Shown here in pieces: positions 1 through 9,011 of a stretch of 64,000 nt of DNA. Under the pieces are notes generated by a model. The model was not told the DNA's origin. It ran no database searches and saw only the letters and a program-made list of their open reading frames with translations. The stretch covers positions 3,092,001 to 3,156,000 of the forward strand of contig NZ_OY781981.1 in the NCBI RefSeq assembly GCF_963677565.1. The letters run 5' to 3'. The position numbers and the translations under genes are program-made. Source of the DNA: an uncultured Draconibacterium sp. GTDB lineage: Bacteria > Bacteroidota > Bacteroidia > Bacteroidales > Prolixibacteraceae. The stretch's first letter is position 1; each line of letters opens with the position of its first letter.

Positions 1-2
1 AA

Positions 3-1232
3 GAATTGTCGGAAACCGGCCAGAAAACCGCGCAGGATATGTACGGCGCCAATGGCTGGGTACTGCACCATAATACTGATATCTGGCGGATTAACGGGCC
101 GATTGACGGCGCTACCTGGGGCATGTGGTTAATGGGCGGTGCCTGGTTGTCGCAGCATTTGTACGATAAATATGCTTTTAACGGAGATGCCGAATACCTG
201 AAAAGTGTTTACCCGGCTATGAAAGGAGCAACATTGTTCTTCCTCGATTTTTTGATTGAAGAACCTGAAAACGGCTGGCTGGTGGTTTCGCCTTCTGTTT
301 CGCCCGAAAATACGCCGGCAGGCCACGGTTCAAACATTGCTGCCGGCACAACCATGGATAACCAGCTGCTTTTCGATTTGTTTTCGATAACTGTTAAAGC
401 TGCTGAAGTACTGGAAACGGACACTGCATTGGTAGAAAAAATTAAGGCCGCTATGCAGAAATTGCCACCCATGCAAATTGGCAATTGGGGCCAACTGCAG
501 GAGTGGATGTACGATTGGGATAATCCCAACGATCATCACCGGCACGTATCGCATTTATACGGACTTTACCCTTCCAACCAGATATCGCCTTATCATTCGC
601 CCGAATTATTTGAGGCTGCACGCACTTCGTTGGTAGCCCGCGGCGACGAATCAACCGGCTGGTCGATGGGATGGAAAGTAAATCTATGGGCACGTTTGCT
701 CGATGGCGATCATGCCTACAAACTCATTACCGACCAGCTAAAACCTGTTTCGCGAAGTGGACGAAGAATGAGTGGCGGAACTTACCCGAACTTGTTTGAT
801 GCGCACCCGCCTTTCCAGATTGACGGAAACTTTGGTTGCACTGCCGGCATTGCCGAAATGCTGATGCAAAGTCAGCACGGAGCCATTCACTTGCTTCCGG
901 CGCTTCCATCAAAATGGAGAAAAGGATCGGTGAGCGGATTGGTGGCTCGCGGAGGTTTTGAAGTGGACATAAAGTGGGAGAGTGGTGAAGTACAAAACGC
1001 GATTATTCGATCAAAACTGGGCGGAAATTGTCGCATTCGTTCCTACGTTCCTTTAACCGGCGAAGGTTTGAAAGACGCTACCGGCGAAAATTCTAATCCG
1101 TTTTATTCCGTAGCCAAAATAATGGAACCAAAAGTAAATACCGAAGCATTGAAACTGCCGGAGTTGAGAAAAGTATATGCGTATGATTTGGAAACAATTG
1201 CCGGGGAGGAAATACTTCTCCAGAAATTATAA
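3..1232 (+). CDS. GH95 family glycoside hydrolase, C-terminal part (5' end outside window)
   Basis: This is the C-terminal 410 codons of a GH95 enzyme, a family of inverting alpha-L-fucosidases and alpha-L-galactosidases. The reading frame is open to the left edge, so the real start lies upstream; the TTG at position 6 is internal. The (alpha/alpha)6 barrel region is recognisable from the HHNTDIWR motif near the start, the GGAWL..HLYDKY helix, and the DGNFG motif in the second half, followed by a beta-rich C-terminal domain. GH95 enzymes in Bacteroides xylan loci can remove L-galactose from complex cereal xylans. With xylan genes next door, alpha-L-galactosidase is as likely as alpha-L-fucosidase. 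The GH8 gene starts 9 bp downstream, so the two are probably co-transcribed. Confidence 0.9.
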   Translation, partial: ELSETGQKTAQDMYGANGWVLHHNTDIWRINGPIDGATWGMWLMGGAWLSQHLYDKYAFNGDAEYLKSVYPAMKGATLFFLDFLIEEPENGWLVVSPSVSPENTPAGHGSNIAAGTTMDNQLLFDLFSITVKAAEVLETDTALVEKIKAAMQKLPPMQIGNWGQLQEWMYDWDNPNDHHRHVSHLYGLYPSNQISPYHSPELFEAARTSLVARGDESTGWSMGWKVNLWARLLDGDHAYKLITDQLKPVSRSGRRMSGGTYPNLFDAHPPFQIDGNFGCTAGIAEMLMQSQHGAIHLLPALPSKWRKGSVSGLVARGGFEVDIKWESGEVQNAIIRSKLGGNCRIRSYVPLTGEGLKDATGENSNPFYSVAKIMEPKVNTEALKLPELRKVYAYDLETIAGEEILLQKL

Positions 1233-1241
1233 ATAAGGAAA

Positions 1242-2546
1242 ATGGAATATAACTTGAAAATTACAATGAATAGGAAAATGATAAGAACACTGTGTTGCTT
1301 TATTACAGGATTATTGCTGTTACCGGCAACCAATATATTTGGCCAGCAGAAAGACGAAAAACAAGGGGCCTATCATACCGGCAAGTACCCAAATCTTTTT
1401 GCTGAAGCCGGCTATGCGCAAAAAGATATCGATGCGAAACTGAAAAAAGCCTATAACGATCTTTTTGAGGGGCCCAATCGTATTTATTTCGAGGTGGAAG
1501 ATTCGTTGGCTTACGTTTCGGATATTAAAAATAACGACGCACGCACCGAAGGCCTTTCGTATGGTTTGATGGTGGCAGTTCAGCTGGATAAAAAAGAAGT
1601 GTTTGATAAACTTTGGCGATGGAGCAAAAAGTATATGCAGCATCAGTCGGGGCCGCGCGAAGCCTACTTTGCCTGGAGCGTTAACCCGGAAACCAACCGA
1701 CTGAACTCAGCAGGCTCAGCTTCGGATGGCGAGCTCTATTTTGTAACCTCGCTGTTGTTTGCATCGAACCGTTGGGGCAACGAAACCGGAATTGACTATT
1801 ACGCCGAAGCACGCCGTATTTTAGATGCCATGTGGGAAAAAGACGGTTCCAACAGAGTAAATCATATTATCAATGTGGAGCACAAGCAAATAAGTTTTGT
1901 TCCCGAAGGCGATGGGTACAACTGGACCGACCCATCGTATCATGTGCCGGCATTTATGGAAGTGTGGGCCGATTTTGCCAACGATGGTCACGAGCAATTT
2001 TACCGCGATTGTGCCGATACGGCGCGGGTTTTTCTGCATCGCGCCTGCCATCCGGTAACCGGTCTGAATTACGACTATGCCAATTTCGACGGCTCGAAAC
2101 ACGATGCCCGCTGGATGCCGCAGGCGTTTCGCTACGATTCGTGGCGCGTACCCATGAATATTACCATGGATTACATTTGGTTTGGCAAAGACAAAAACTG
2201 GCAGGAGGATTATGCCGGCCGCTTCCAGGGATTTTTGCGCTCGGAGGGTATTAACGACTTTGTTGATCAGTACAATCCCGACGGTACTGAGCCGGAATGG
2301 ATACTTCAGGCTGGCGGATTTCGGAAACTGCGCCATTCGCTGGGATTAATTTCTACTTCGGCAACACTTTCGATGGTTAATGATGTTGATCCTGAATTTG
2401 ATTTTGTACATAAAATCTGGAACGCCAAACTGGAACCCTACGAAGATGGCTACTTCGATCCGTATTACGATGGTTTGCTGTACCTGTTCAGTTTAATGCA
2501 CCTAAGTGGAAACTACCAGGCAATTTTACCTGGTGTTACGGAATAA
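1242..2546 (+). CDS. GH8 reducing-end xylose-releasing exo-oligoxylanase
   Basis: The 434-residue secreted protein matches GH8, and the Rex8A type fits the context: it removes xylose from the reducing end of xylo-oligosaccharides in the periplasm. An N-terminal hydrophobic stretch (about residues 14-33, ending ..IFGQ) is a signal peptide. The general acid Glu103 lies in RTEGLSYG and Asp162 in SASDGELYF, both family signatures. A DPSYHVPAF motif, typical of the base region in this family, lies around residue 230. Translation could also begin at Met9 or Met13, which give a cleaner signal peptide. The gene sits 9 bp after GH95 and 47 bp before GH51. GH8 cellulases or chitosanases are the alternative, less likely given the neighbours. 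Confidence 0.9.
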   Translation: MEYNLKITMNRKMIRTLCCFITGLLLLPATNIFGQQKDEKQGAYHTGKYPNLFAEAGYAQKDIDAKLKKAYNDLFEGPNRIYFEVEDSLAYVSDIKNNDARTEGLSYGLMVAVQLDKKEVFDKLWRWSKKYMQHQSGPREAYFAWSVNPETNRLNSAGSASDGELYFVTSLLFASNRWGNETGIDYYAEARRILDAMWEKDGSNRVNHIINVEHKQISFVPEGDGYNWTDPSYHVPAFMEVWADFANDGHEQFYRDCADTARVFLHRACHPVTGLNYDYANFDGSKHDARWMPQAFRYDSWRVPMNITMDYIWFGKDKNWQEDYAGRFQGFLRSEGINDFVDQYNPDGTEPEWILQAGGFRKLRHSLGLISTSATLSMVNDVDPEFDFVHKIWNAKLEPYEDGYFDPYYDGLLYLFSLMHLSGNYQAILPGVTE

Positions 2547-2593
2547 GCTGATAAAAATGAATTAAACTTTGAAAAATAAAAACTGAATAAACA

Positions 2594-4129
2594 ATGATGA
2601 CAAAAATGAAATCAATACTGGCCATTTTGTTATTGGCAAGTTCAAGCGTACTGTATGGACAAACATCAATTACTCTGTATCCCGGTCAGGCTGAATCAAA
2701 AATCAGCAAGGAAATATATGGCCATTTTGCCGAGCATTTAGGCCGCTGTATTTATGGTGGAATATTCGTTGGCGAAGACTCAGAAATCCCCAATACCCGC
2801 GGTTTTAGAGATGATGTTACCGGCGCTTTAATCGATATGAAAATACCCTTGTTACGTTGGCCGGGCGGTTGTTTTGCCGATACCTACAACTGGAAAGACG
2901 GCATTGGCCCACGGGAAGAACGCCCATCGATGGTAAATGTACACTGGGGCGGTGTTACTGAAGACAACAGCTTTGGAACACACGAATTTCTTGATTTTTG
3001 TGATTTAATAAATGCCGAACCCTATATTAATGTGAACGTTGGATCGGGGACCGTTCGCGAAGCTTCGGAATGGATTGAATACGTAACATCGTCGAACATT
3101 AGTCCGATGACGGATTTGAGAAAGAAAAACGGACGCGAAGAACCATGGGACGTAAAGTACTGGGGAATTGGAAACGAAAACTGGGGTTGCGGCGGTAATA
3201 TGACGCCTGAATATTATGCCGATGTTTACAAAAATTACGCAACCTACAGCCGTGGTGCTGATTATAAAATTGCCTGTGGTGCCAGCGATTCAGACTATAA
3301 CTGGACCGATGTTTTAATGAAAAAAATGCAAGGTAAAGAAAACCTGATGCAGGGATTATCATTGCACTATTATACCATCACACACAACTGGAACGTAAAA
3401 GGTTCGGCGACTGATTTTGATGAAAAAGAATGGTTTACCACACTTAACAAAACCCTGTTTATGGATGAACTGATCCAAAAACATTCAACCATTATGGATA
3501 AGTACGATCCGGAGAAACGTGTTGGCTTAATTGTTGACGAATGGGGAAACTGGTTTGATGTGGAACCCGGAACCAATCCCGGTTTCCTTTATCAGCAAAA
3601 TACTATGCGCGATGCATTGGTAGCCGGTATAAACCTTAATATTTTTAATAATCACGCCGATCGTGTTAAAATGTCGAACATTGCACAAACCATTAATGTG
3701 CTGCAATCGGTTATTTTAACCAAAGACGACGAAATGGTGTTAACACCAACGTATTACGTATTTAAAATGTATAGCGTACACCAGGATGCCACTTTAATTC
3801 CGACTAATATTAAAACAGGAACGTACAAAATGGATGGAAAATCGGTACCAACAATTAATGCTTCGGCATCAATTAAAAATGGTGCAATGTCGATAACATT
3901 CTGTAATCTGAATCCGAATAACAGCGAAAAAATTGAAATTTCAGTGCCGGAAGGTGATTTTGCATCAGCAACTGGACAAATAATAACCGCTGATAATATC
4001 AACGATTATAATGATTTTGGTAAAAGAGAATCTGTTAGTCTTATGGAGTTTGATGTGCCAAAACCGAAGGATGGGAAACTCGTTTTCGAGGTGCCTTCAA
4101 AATCGGTTGCGCTCGTTCAATTGAAATAA
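2594..4129 (+). CDS. GH51 alpha-L-arabinofuranosidase
   Basis: A 511-residue exported retaining arabinofuranosidase that removes L-arabinofuranose side chains from arabinoxylan or arabinan fragments. The signal peptide ends near residue 23 (..VLYGQ). The (beta/alpha)8 barrel carries the acid/base Glu195 in IGNENWG and the nucleophile Glu316 in IVDEWGNW; the RWPGGCFADTYNW segment is a GH51 hallmark. The C-terminal third is the beta-sandwich domain. Full length for the family. It ends the GH95-GH8-GH51 group and is followed by a strong terminator, so this group is a separate transcript from the regulator downstream. Confidence 0.95.
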   Translation: MMTKMKSILAILLLASSSVLYGQTSITLYPGQAESKISKEIYGHFAEHLGRCIYGGIFVGEDSEIPNTRGFRDDVTGALIDMKIPLLRWPGGCFADTYNWKDGIGPREERPSMVNVHWGGVTEDNSFGTHEFLDFCDLINAEPYINVNVGSGTVREASEWIEYVTSSNISPMTDLRKKNGREEPWDVKYWGIGNENWGCGGNMTPEYYADVYKNYATYSRGADYKIACGASDSDYNWTDVLMKKMQGKENLMQGLSLHYYTITHNWNVKGSATDFDEKEWFTTLNKTLFMDELIQKHSTIMDKYDPEKRVGLIVDEWGNWFDVEPGTNPGFLYQQNTMRDALVAGINLNIFNNHADRVKMSNIAQTINVLQSVILTKDDEMVLTPTYYVFKMYSVHQDATLIPTNIKTGTYKMDGKSVPTINASASIKNGAMSITFCNLNPNNSEKIEISVPEGDFASATGQIITADNINDYNDFGKRESVSLMEFDVPKPKDGKLVFEVPSKSVALVQLK

Positions 4130-4162
4130 GATCTCATAGATTGATTATTTGATAGTTTAGTT

Positions 4163-4192
4163 AAAAAGGAAGCTGTTGAGCTTCCTTTTTTT
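4163..4192 (+). terminator. Rho-independent terminator after GH51
   Basis: A perfect 7-bp stem GGAAGCT/AGCTTCC (4168-4174 and 4179-4185) with a GTTG loop is preceded by an A-run and followed by seven T. It lies 34 bp after the GH51 stop and separates the hydrolase operon from the regulator gene. Confidence 0.85.
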
Positions 4193-4388
4193 ACTGAAAA
4201 GATAGGTTCCTTTCGATAAGAGAAGAAAGCAATCCAAAAGGAAACGAGTGAGTGAAAGAGCTAATTCAAAAGTAGGATTAAAACATATGCGAGTTCTATT
4301 CGGAAATATATTGAGGTCTTTAAGTACAAACAATTTTAATAGAATAAAATTTTATCACATCAAGAATCAATTACTCGGTTTAAGTCAT

Positions 4389-4419
4389 TTTGTTTATTCT
4401 TCATTAATTTTTAAATTTC
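4389..4419 (+). promoter_or_regulatory. Candidate promoter of the hybrid two-component regulator
   Basis: TTTG at 4389-4392, a 19-nt spacer, then TAaaTTTC at 4412-4419, 11 of 12 fixed positions of the Bacteroidota -33/-7 consensus (TTTG, TAnnTTTG). The expected start of transcription near 4423 leaves a leader of about 19 nt before the ATG at 4442. Seen in sequence; activity is inferred. Confidence 0.65.
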
Positions 4420-4441
4420 CTTCGTATAAGAGAGAAATAGT

Positions 4442-7400
4442 ATGAACTATCGAAAATATTGCTTGTCGCTGTTTGTTCTTTTTTGTTTTAATTCCTTCGC
4501 AATATTTGGTGCGGCTGAAAACTCAATCCAGTTTTATAACCTGAATGAAGAATATGGTATATCAATACGTGAAACGAATCAGGTTTGTGAAGATAGAAAC
4601 GGCTTTATTTGGGTATCGTCGAAAATTGGAATTGTAAGGTATTCCATTGATGATGTACGAACCTACCAAATACCTTATGACTCTGAGGATATAATTTCTG
4701 TTCGCCTGGAATATGCCAACGAAAAACTATATGTATATACAAATAACGGGCAGATATTTATTTACAATCATATTCAGGATCGTTTTGAATTGATAACGAA
4801 TCTGTCGAAGCAATTGCCAGATCCTCATGTGGTTGTAAATAAAATGCTGGTTGATTCTACCGGAACAATATGGGAGGCCAGTTCTTTTGGATTGTTGCGA
4901 TACGACAAAAAAGAAGAACTGAATATATATTTCGACCAGCAGAATATTCACTTTTTGGAATGGTTCGACGATCATCGTTTTTTCTATGGAACTGAAAATT
5001 GCATTGGTGTTTTCGACATTAATACCTTAAGTTCGGAGGAGTATTACAGGTTCTCAGAAAACTTCAATTTTGTTATCTCCTACATTGAGTTTGATAGTAA
5101 CAATAATACATTGTGGTTAGGAACACTAAATGATGGATTGTTTTGCCTAAAAAATGAAAATGGTGAAAAGGAATTGATTGCAATAGAAAATATTCCCAAT
5201 CAACCGGTTCAGGCAATATGTCCAATTTCAACATCTACCTTATTGGTTGGAATAGACGGACAAGGGCTTTGGGAAATTGATAAACACTCGTTAAAAGTAC
5301 AATCGGTTTATAAAGATGATGCCGATAACCCAAATTCCTTAAAAGGAAATGGCGTGTATGATATTTTTCGCGACAGTAATAACAGGGTGTGGATCTGCAC
5401 TTATAGTGGAGGGGTTTCATTTTTCGATCAGGCAAGTGAATCTGTTATTACCAAAATATCGCATATTGTTAATAACCCAAACTCTCTGGTAAATAACGAT
5501 ATAAATGATGTTTTAGAAGATAGTAACGGAAATATGTGGTTTGCCACTAATAATGGTATTAGTTTTTGGAAACCGAAAGCCAATGACTGGAAATCATTCT
5601 ACCACAATAAAGAACAGCACGCCCAGGTTTTTTTGTCGCTTTGTCAGGACTCAGAGGGCAGAATATGGGCCGGTTCATATTCATCAGGAATTTATATTCT
5701 CGACGGAAATACAGGGAAGGAAATCAGACATTTGAGCAATGAAAATGTACCTGGCGATTTTGCCGGTGACTTTGTCTTTAATATTAAAGAAGATAGCCAT
5801 GGTGATATATGGATTGGTGGAGTTCGTGGCGATTTGATACGTTATAATTACGAAAGCAACTCATTTCAATCTTATCCTGATTACACAATTTATTTGATAT
5901 TGGAATACGGTCCTGATAAATTACTGATGGGAACCACATACGGTTTATTGCTTTTTGATAAAGAATCCGGCACACACGAAGTTCTGGTAGAAGGTTTTGT
6001 TGTTTCTGATTTATACCTGTCAGAAGATAAGGTTTGGATTGCTACAAATGGAAACGGTGTAGTTTGCTTTAATCTGACCAATAAATCAACACAATACTAC
6101 ACAGTGGATAACGGCCTGCCAAGTAATTTTGTAAATAGTATTGAATATGCAAAAGGATATTATTGGATAGGCACAGAGCTTGGTTTATGTCGTTTAAATG
6201 AAGATAGCCAGACCATTTTAACGTTTAACTCCTTATTGTACCTCAGTAATGTATCTTTTAATCAGGATTCACATTGTATTTTAAAAAACGGAAATCTGAT
6301 AATGGGTACCAGCAAAGGGGCTTTAATGTTTGACCCGAATGATTTGAAGCTTTTACCCGAAGAAGGACGAATTTTTGTTCAGGATATTTCCGTGTCGGGC
6401 AGGTCAATTCGCGAAATTGATGACCTTAAACCTAAAGAGCCACTTAATGATTTGAAAGAAATTCGCCTTAAATATTTCCAGAATACAATAAGTTTAGAGC
6501 TTATCCCGCTGGGAGTAACATCTCCCGGAGCTAAATTTTCCTGGAAAATAGATGGTTTGGACGAAGATTGGAGTAAACCCATAGATAACAGAATTTTATC
6601 TTATTCGAATATTCCTTACGGAACATATACTATTCAACTACGAATGGTAAATAATTCCACAACAGGTGTAATTGCCGAACGAGAAATCGGAGTAAAAATA
6701 ATTCCGCCTTTCTGGAAAACGATATGGTTTATCTTGATAATTATTTTCTTTATGACCGGATTGAGCATCTTCGGGATTTATTTTTATATCGACCGGTTAA
6801 ACAAAATGCATTCGGAAGAAAAAATACGGTTTTTTGCAAATACTGCGCACGATATTCGTACTTCGTTAACATTGGTTAATGGCCCAATTGAAGAATTGAA
6901 TAAAGAGTCGGGATTAAGCGAAAAAGGTTCTAACTATCTTCATTTGGCAACTGAACAGGTTCATCGCTTGTCGACGGTGGTAACTCAATTGCTTGATTTT
7001 CAGAAAGTGGATGTTGGAAGGGAAAAAATGGTATTAGACTTTGTCAACATTGTTAAAACCGTGAAAGACCGTGTGATGATGTTTGAGGCCTATGCCAAAA
7101 GTAGAGATATAGACCTTGTGTTTAGTGCTAATTGCGAAAAATTCGAAACTTCTGTTGATGAGCGGATGATACAGAAAATCATCGATAATCTTATTTCTAA
7201 CGGAATTAAATATTCTTATCCGAATTCCCGGGTAAATATTGCGTTAAGGTGTACAGCATCAAAATGGATTTTTGAAGTACAGGATAATGGAATTGGGATT
7301 ACCAAAAAAGCTCAAAAATTATTATTCAGAGAATATTACCGTGGCGAAAATGCTATCAATTCAAAGATAGTTGGTTCTGGTATTGGACTGCTTTTGGTAA

Positions 7401-8359
7401 AGAATTATGTTTCCTTACACCGTGGAAAGGTTACTTGTTACAGTCAGTCTAATATTGGATCAACCTTTATTGTAACAATTCCATTTATTGAAAAAGGTCA
7501 GCGCGAAAGAAAAGAGGAAACGGTTTCACGAGCGGTTAAAGAAAATGTTTTTAAACCATCAAAAATTAATCCTGTTACAGAAAAACAAGCAGCCGATAAA
7601 AAAGGTAGTAAAATGTCTGTTTTAATTGTGGAAGACCACGAATACTTGCGAGAATTTCTTCAATCGGCTATGCAGGATATGTTTAAGATTTACCTTGCTG
7701 AAGATGGAGAGGCTGCCTGGCAGATTATCCAAAAACAGCAACCTGATCTTATTGTTTCGGATATTATGATGCCAAAAATGGATGGTTTTGAATTGTGTGA
7801 AAAAGTAAAATCGAATTTTCTGACAGCACATATCCCTGTAATTCTTTTGACAGCATTGGCCGGAAAAGCACAGCAGTTGCACGGATTGGGAATAGGAGCC
7901 GATGATTATCTAACCAAACCATTTGATGTTACCCTGCTTCAGCAACGAATAAAGTCGATTCTTAAAAACCGCGAAATTATCAGAGACAAGGCCTTGAAAA
8001 TAACCAGTGAAACGGAGGGACCTGTAATTTTGGGAAATGAACTAAATGATAAGTTCTTAAAGCGGATGATAGAGGTTGTGAATGACAATATAAGTAATTC
8101 ACAATTCTCTAAAAATGAATTTGCTGCAGTTATGAATGTGAGTCCTTCGTTACTTTATAAAAAAATTAAGTCTTTAACCGACCAGTCTCCAATTGAATTT
8201 ATAAAAACAATAAGGTTAAACCATGCTCATGACTTGTTATCTTCAAAAGAGCATAGCATTACAGAAGTTAGTGAATTGTGTGGTTTTAGTAGTGTTGGCT
8301 ATTTCAGTACTGTTTTTAGAAAACATTTTGGAAAATCGCCAACACAAATCATGGAGTAA
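4442..8359 (+). CDS. Hybrid two-component system regulator (HTCS), XynR type
   Basis: A 1305-residue single-chain sensor and transcription factor that senses glycan fragments in the periplasm and activates the adjacent xylan genes. In order: signal peptide (1-25); about 600 residues of regulator beta-propeller repeats (recurring IWxGT/GGV-type blades); a Y_Y_Y domain (about 690-755); one membrane helix (760-784); histidine kinase with His803 in AHDIRTSL; ATPase N and G boxes (about 915-1000, DNGIGI and GSGIGLLLV); receiver domain (about 1058-1175) with phospho-acceptor Asp1107 in VSDIMMPKMDG; and a C-terminal AraC-type helix-turn-helix (about 1203-1304). All key residues are present, so it looks fully functional. 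In known Bacteroidota xylan loci such regulators respond to xylo-oligosaccharides; the ligand here is inferred from position only. Confidence 0.96.
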   Translation: MNYRKYCLSLFVLFCFNSFAIFGAAENSIQFYNLNEEYGISIRETNQVCEDRNGFIWVSSKIGIVRYSIDDVRTYQIPYDSEDIISVRLEYANEKLYVYTNNGQIFIYNHIQDRFELITNLSKQLPDPHVVVNKMLVDSTGTIWEASSFGLLRYDKKEELNIYFDQQNIHFLEWFDDHRFFYGTENCIGVFDINTLSSEEYYRFSENFNFVISYIEFDSNNNTLWLGTLNDGLFCLKNENGEKELIAIENIPNQPVQAICPISTSTLLVGIDGQGLWEIDKHSLKVQSVYKDDADNPNSLKGNGVYDIFRDSNNRVWICTYSGGVSFFDQASESVITKISHIVNNPNSLVNNDINDVLEDSNGNMWFATNNGISFWKPKANDWKSFYHNKEQHAQVFLSLCQDSEGRIWAGSYSSGIYILDGNTGKEIRHLSNENVPGDFAGDFVFNIKEDSHGDIWIGGVRGDLIRYNYESNSFQSYPDYTIYLILEYGPDKLLMGTTYGLLLFDKESGTHEVLVEGFVVSDLYLSEDKVWIATNGNGVVCFNLTNKSTQYYTVDNGLPSNFVNSIEYAKGYYWIGTELGLCRLNEDSQTILTFNSLLYLSNVSFNQDSHCILKNGNLIMGTSKGALMFDPNDLKLLPEEGRIFVQDISVSGRSIREIDDLKPKEPLNDLKEIRLKYFQNTISLELIPLGVTSPGAKFSWKIDGLDEDWSKPIDNRILSYSNIPYGTYTIQLRMVNNSTTGVIAEREIGVKIIPPFWKTIWFILIIIFFMTGLSIFGIYFYIDRLNKMHSEEKIRFFANTAHDIRTSLTLVNGPIEELNKESGLSEKGSNYLHLATEQVHRLSTVVTQLLDFQKVDVGREKMVLDFVNIVKTVKDRVMMFEAYAKSRDIDLVFSANCEKFETSVDERMIQKIIDNLISNGIKYSYPNSRVNIALRCTASKWIFEVQDNGIGITKKAQKLLFREYYRGENAINSKIVGSGIGLLLVKNYVSLHRGKVTCYSQSNIGSTFIVTIPFIEKGQRERKEETVSRAVKENVFKPSKINPVTEKQAADKKGSKMSVLIVEDHEYLREFLQSAMQDMFKIYLAEDGEAAWQIIQKQQPDLIVSDIMMPKMDGFELCEKVKSNFLTAHIPVILLTALAGKAQQLHGLGIGADDYLTKPFDVTLLQQRIKSILKNREIIRDKALKITSETEGPVILGNELNDKFLKRMIEVVNDNISNSQFSKNEFAAVMNVSPSLLYKKIKSLTDQSPIEFIKTIRLNHAHDLLSSKEHSITEVSELCGFSSVGYFSTVFRKHFGKSPTQIME

Positions 8360-8484
8360 CATTCTTCTGAATATTTTTTGCTTCTATTTTGCTTTCACAT
8401 TATGGTAACTAGCCATTATTATTTTGGATATTTTACTTGTTATCCTTTAAAAAAACAAAGGTAAAATAGCACTACGTGTTTGTT

Positions 8485-8496
8485 TATGTGCACATA
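8485..8496. promoter_or_regulatory. 12-bp perfect palindrome upstream of SusC
   Basis: TATGTGCACATA is a perfect dyad in the leader region before the xylan core operon. The size suits a dimeric regulator site (for instance a CRP-family or LacI-family protein). No factor can be assigned from sequence alone. Confidence 0.3.
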
Positions 8497-8593
8497 GTCA
8501 GTTGCTTAGGCTGTTGTTGTGCAATAATATCTTTTTTTAAAAGTCAAATGTCTAAAATTAAAACACCCAGTCTTTAACGCATCCTATTTTTGG

Positions 8594-8627
8594 GTATCAC
8601 GAAAAGTTAGAAATACCTGAGTGATAC
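8594..8627. promoter_or_regulatory. Inverted repeat GTATCAC-20 nt-GTGATAC
   Basis: Perfect 7-bp arms at 8594-8600 and 8621-8627 sit directly downstream of a TATTTTTG octamer (8585-8592). If that octamer is a -7 box, the repeat straddles the start of transcription. It could be an operator or a hairpin at the 5' end of the leader RNA. Confidence 0.35.
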
Positions 8628-8658
8628 GAATTAAACTAATCATCTAATTAAAAATAGA

Positions 8659-8769
8659 ATGGAACTAAACAATTTCATAAAGATTCTGCAAATGAATCTT
8701 CTTCTCGTTGTTGTCTTAATGTGCGATTCAGCATATGATTTCCGAATTCAGCCAGGTTTGGATTTGTGA
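8659..8769 (+). CDS. Possible 36-residue leader peptide ORF
   Basis: ATG at 8659 opens a 36-codon frame ending TGA at 8767-8769. Residues 12-21 (MNLLLVVVLM) are strongly hydrophobic, then a Cys and a polar tail follow. A hairpin (8680-8700) lies inside it. No family is recognised. It may be a chance ORF in a leader, a small membrane peptide, or a decayed lipoprotein signal sequence. Confidence 0.2.
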   Translation: MELNNFIKILQMNLLLVVVLMCDSAYDFRIQPGLDL

Positions 8770-8965
8770 CCTTTGATCGTGTCTCCTAATTAAAACCAAT
8801 GAGTTTGATAATTGAGTATTCAATCAATATCTATTAATAAATGTAAAACTTTTGATCTTATGAGAAAAAACACAACTGGACATTCTGTCCTTCATTATTC
8901 CTATTCGACAACTCATTTTTCACCATAGTTAAAACGTGGTGTAAAGCAGAGTGAATAAAATCAAT

Positions 8966-8983
8966 TTCTAATGAAAATTAGAA
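8966..8983 (+). promoter_or_regulatory. Stem-loop with GNRA tetraloop in SusC leader
   Basis: TTCTAAT-GAAA-ATTAGAA forms a perfect 7-bp stem capped by a GAAA tetraloop, ending 28 nt before the SusC start codon. No T-run follows, so it is not an intrinsic terminator; a role in translation or RNA stability is an inference. Confidence 0.35.
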
Positions 8984-9011
8984 CTCTTTAGTCAATTTAA
9001 CAGAGAATATA

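Larger units (their letters stand above)
8360..9011 (+). other. Long intergenic leader of the xylan core operon
   Basis: A 652-bp gap between the regulator and the first SusC. It contains a 12-bp perfect palindrome (TATGTGCACATA, 8485-8496), an exact -7-like octamer TATTTTTG (8585-8592) without a good -33 box, a 7-bp inverted repeat just after it, a 36-codon small ORF (8659-8769), a hairpin within that ORF (8680-8700), and a stem-loop with a GAAA tetraloop (8966-8983) close to the SusC start. Most of this is probably the 5' untranslated leader of the xus transcript. Confidence 0.5.

Noticed and set aside
1821..2336. 171-codon antisense ORF in the GH8 gene
   Set aside because: It lies wholly inside a well-supported gene on the other strand, with no domain or start context.
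4248..4445. 65-codon ORF just before the regulator gene
   Set aside because: It spans the candidate promoter, has no recognisable motif, and its composition is that of AT-rich non-coding DNA.
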